6,752 bases of DNA, taken from Acidobacteriaceae bacterium (GTDB taxonomy: Bacteria > Acidobacteriota > Terriglobia > Terriglobales > Acidobacteriaceae). The notes below the pieces were generated by a model. It saw only the letters and a program-made list of their open reading frames with translations. It was not told where the DNA came from and searched no databases. How positions within the stretch are numbered: position 1 is the first letter of the stretch; each line of letters begins with the position of its first letter. This document shows positions 6,433 through 6,752 of the stretch, in pieces. The position numbers were made by a program, and so were the translations under genes. The stretch covers positions 238 through 6,989 of the forward strand of contig PLYW01000339.1 in NCBI GenBank assembly GCA_003151875.1, in the 5' to 3' direction.

Positions 6433-6752
6433 CTACGGATTCCCCACCACAATGCGAGCAAGGTATTCCGCGATTTCTTCCACGTTGAATGTTTGGCCGG
6501 TTCGCTCAAGCAATGCTGTGAATTGGCCTAGCGGGGAGTTTTTTTCCTGCAGGGAATATCTCAACTCTGACCCTACAACTATCGGCTCGAATAATCCTTG
6601 TGCAACTCCCATGTATGAAATGGCTCCATCAAAGCGAACGTCTAATTCGGTAGCGCCATTCTTGAGCCTAAAGCTGTGGCCCTCTAGCGGCCAGAAGGTA
6701 ATGCCAATCTCTTGGCTGAGAGCTTTTACTTCTAGCAAGAGGTCGTCCCACT
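6433..6752 (-). CDS. unrecognised protein, 3' part (5' end outside window)
   Basis: The frame is open from the right window edge to a TAG at 6435-6433, giving 105 visible residues beginning WDDLLLEVKALSQEIGITFW. A TTG at 6738 is the only near-edge start, has no ribosome site and cuts into a helix, so the gene probably starts outside. I do not recognise a family. The visible part has an N-terminal amphipathic helix (LLLEVKALSQEIG), then an alternating hydrophobic/polar stretch suggesting beta strands (TELDVRFDGAISYMGVAQGL, SELRYSL), and a C-terminal helix with NVEEIAEYLARIVVG. There is no membrane segment or signal peptide in view, so a soluble cytoplasmic protein of mixed alpha/beta fold is likely. 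Hand-counted GC of two lines in this gene is about 44%, the lowest in the window along with part of the YfhO-family gene. Its 3' end is followed by the palindrome. Confidence 0.6.
   Translation of the reverse strand, partial: WDDLLLEVKALSQEIGITFWPLEGHSFRLKNGATELDVRFDGAISYMGVAQGLFEPIVVGSELRYSLQEKNSPLGQFTALLERTGQTFNVEEIAEYLARIVVGNP

Noticed and set aside
1..6752. CRISPR arrays, tRNA or rRNA genes, transposase genes, riboswitches
   Set aside because: Reading both strands I found no regularly spaced direct repeats, no cloverleaf-type or rRNA-like stretches and no transposase motifs; the only non-coding stretches are the short gaps described.

Overview
The window reads as ordinary bacterial chromosome with a compositional step in the middle. 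The organism is probably an Acidobacteriota member of the Terriglobia/Koribacter type. That placement is inference from the style of the PolX protein, the small anchored protein beside it and the long imperfect palindrome near the right end; no rRNA or other phylogenetic marker is present.

Left edge (2-502, + strand): the 3' part of a gene for a helical protein resembling the AbiU2-type HEPN family, entering from outside the window. It converges with the minus-strand genes, leaving one base between the two stop codons.

Centre (504-3716, - strand): three closely packed genes, transcribed right to left. They are a bifunctional family X DNA polymerase with a C-terminal PHP domain (polX), a single-pass membrane-anchored protein of unknown function, and a ten-helix EamA/DMT transporter. 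polX and the anchored protein overlap or nearly overlap, and the transporter starts 13 bases after the anchored protein ends, so the three probably share a transcript. Their products have no obvious common pathway.

Right half (3837-6752, - strand): a large YfhO-family membrane protein (GT-C-like fold, probable polyprenyl-phosphate-sugar-dependent glycosyltransferase), then a non-coding stretch holding a 95-bp imperfect palindrome of the dispersed-repeat type, then the 3' part of a gene I do not recognise, running off the right edge. Hand-counted GC in sampled lines is about 63% in the left half and about 48% in the right half, so the right half may be accessory or more recently acquired.

I see no CRISPR array, tRNA, rRNA, transposase or convincing new multi-gene system. 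The most interesting items are the palindromic repeat, which also looks like a directional terminator, the HEPN-like protein with an apparently lost catalytic arginine, the unrecognised gene at the right edge, and a short palindrome upstream of polX.
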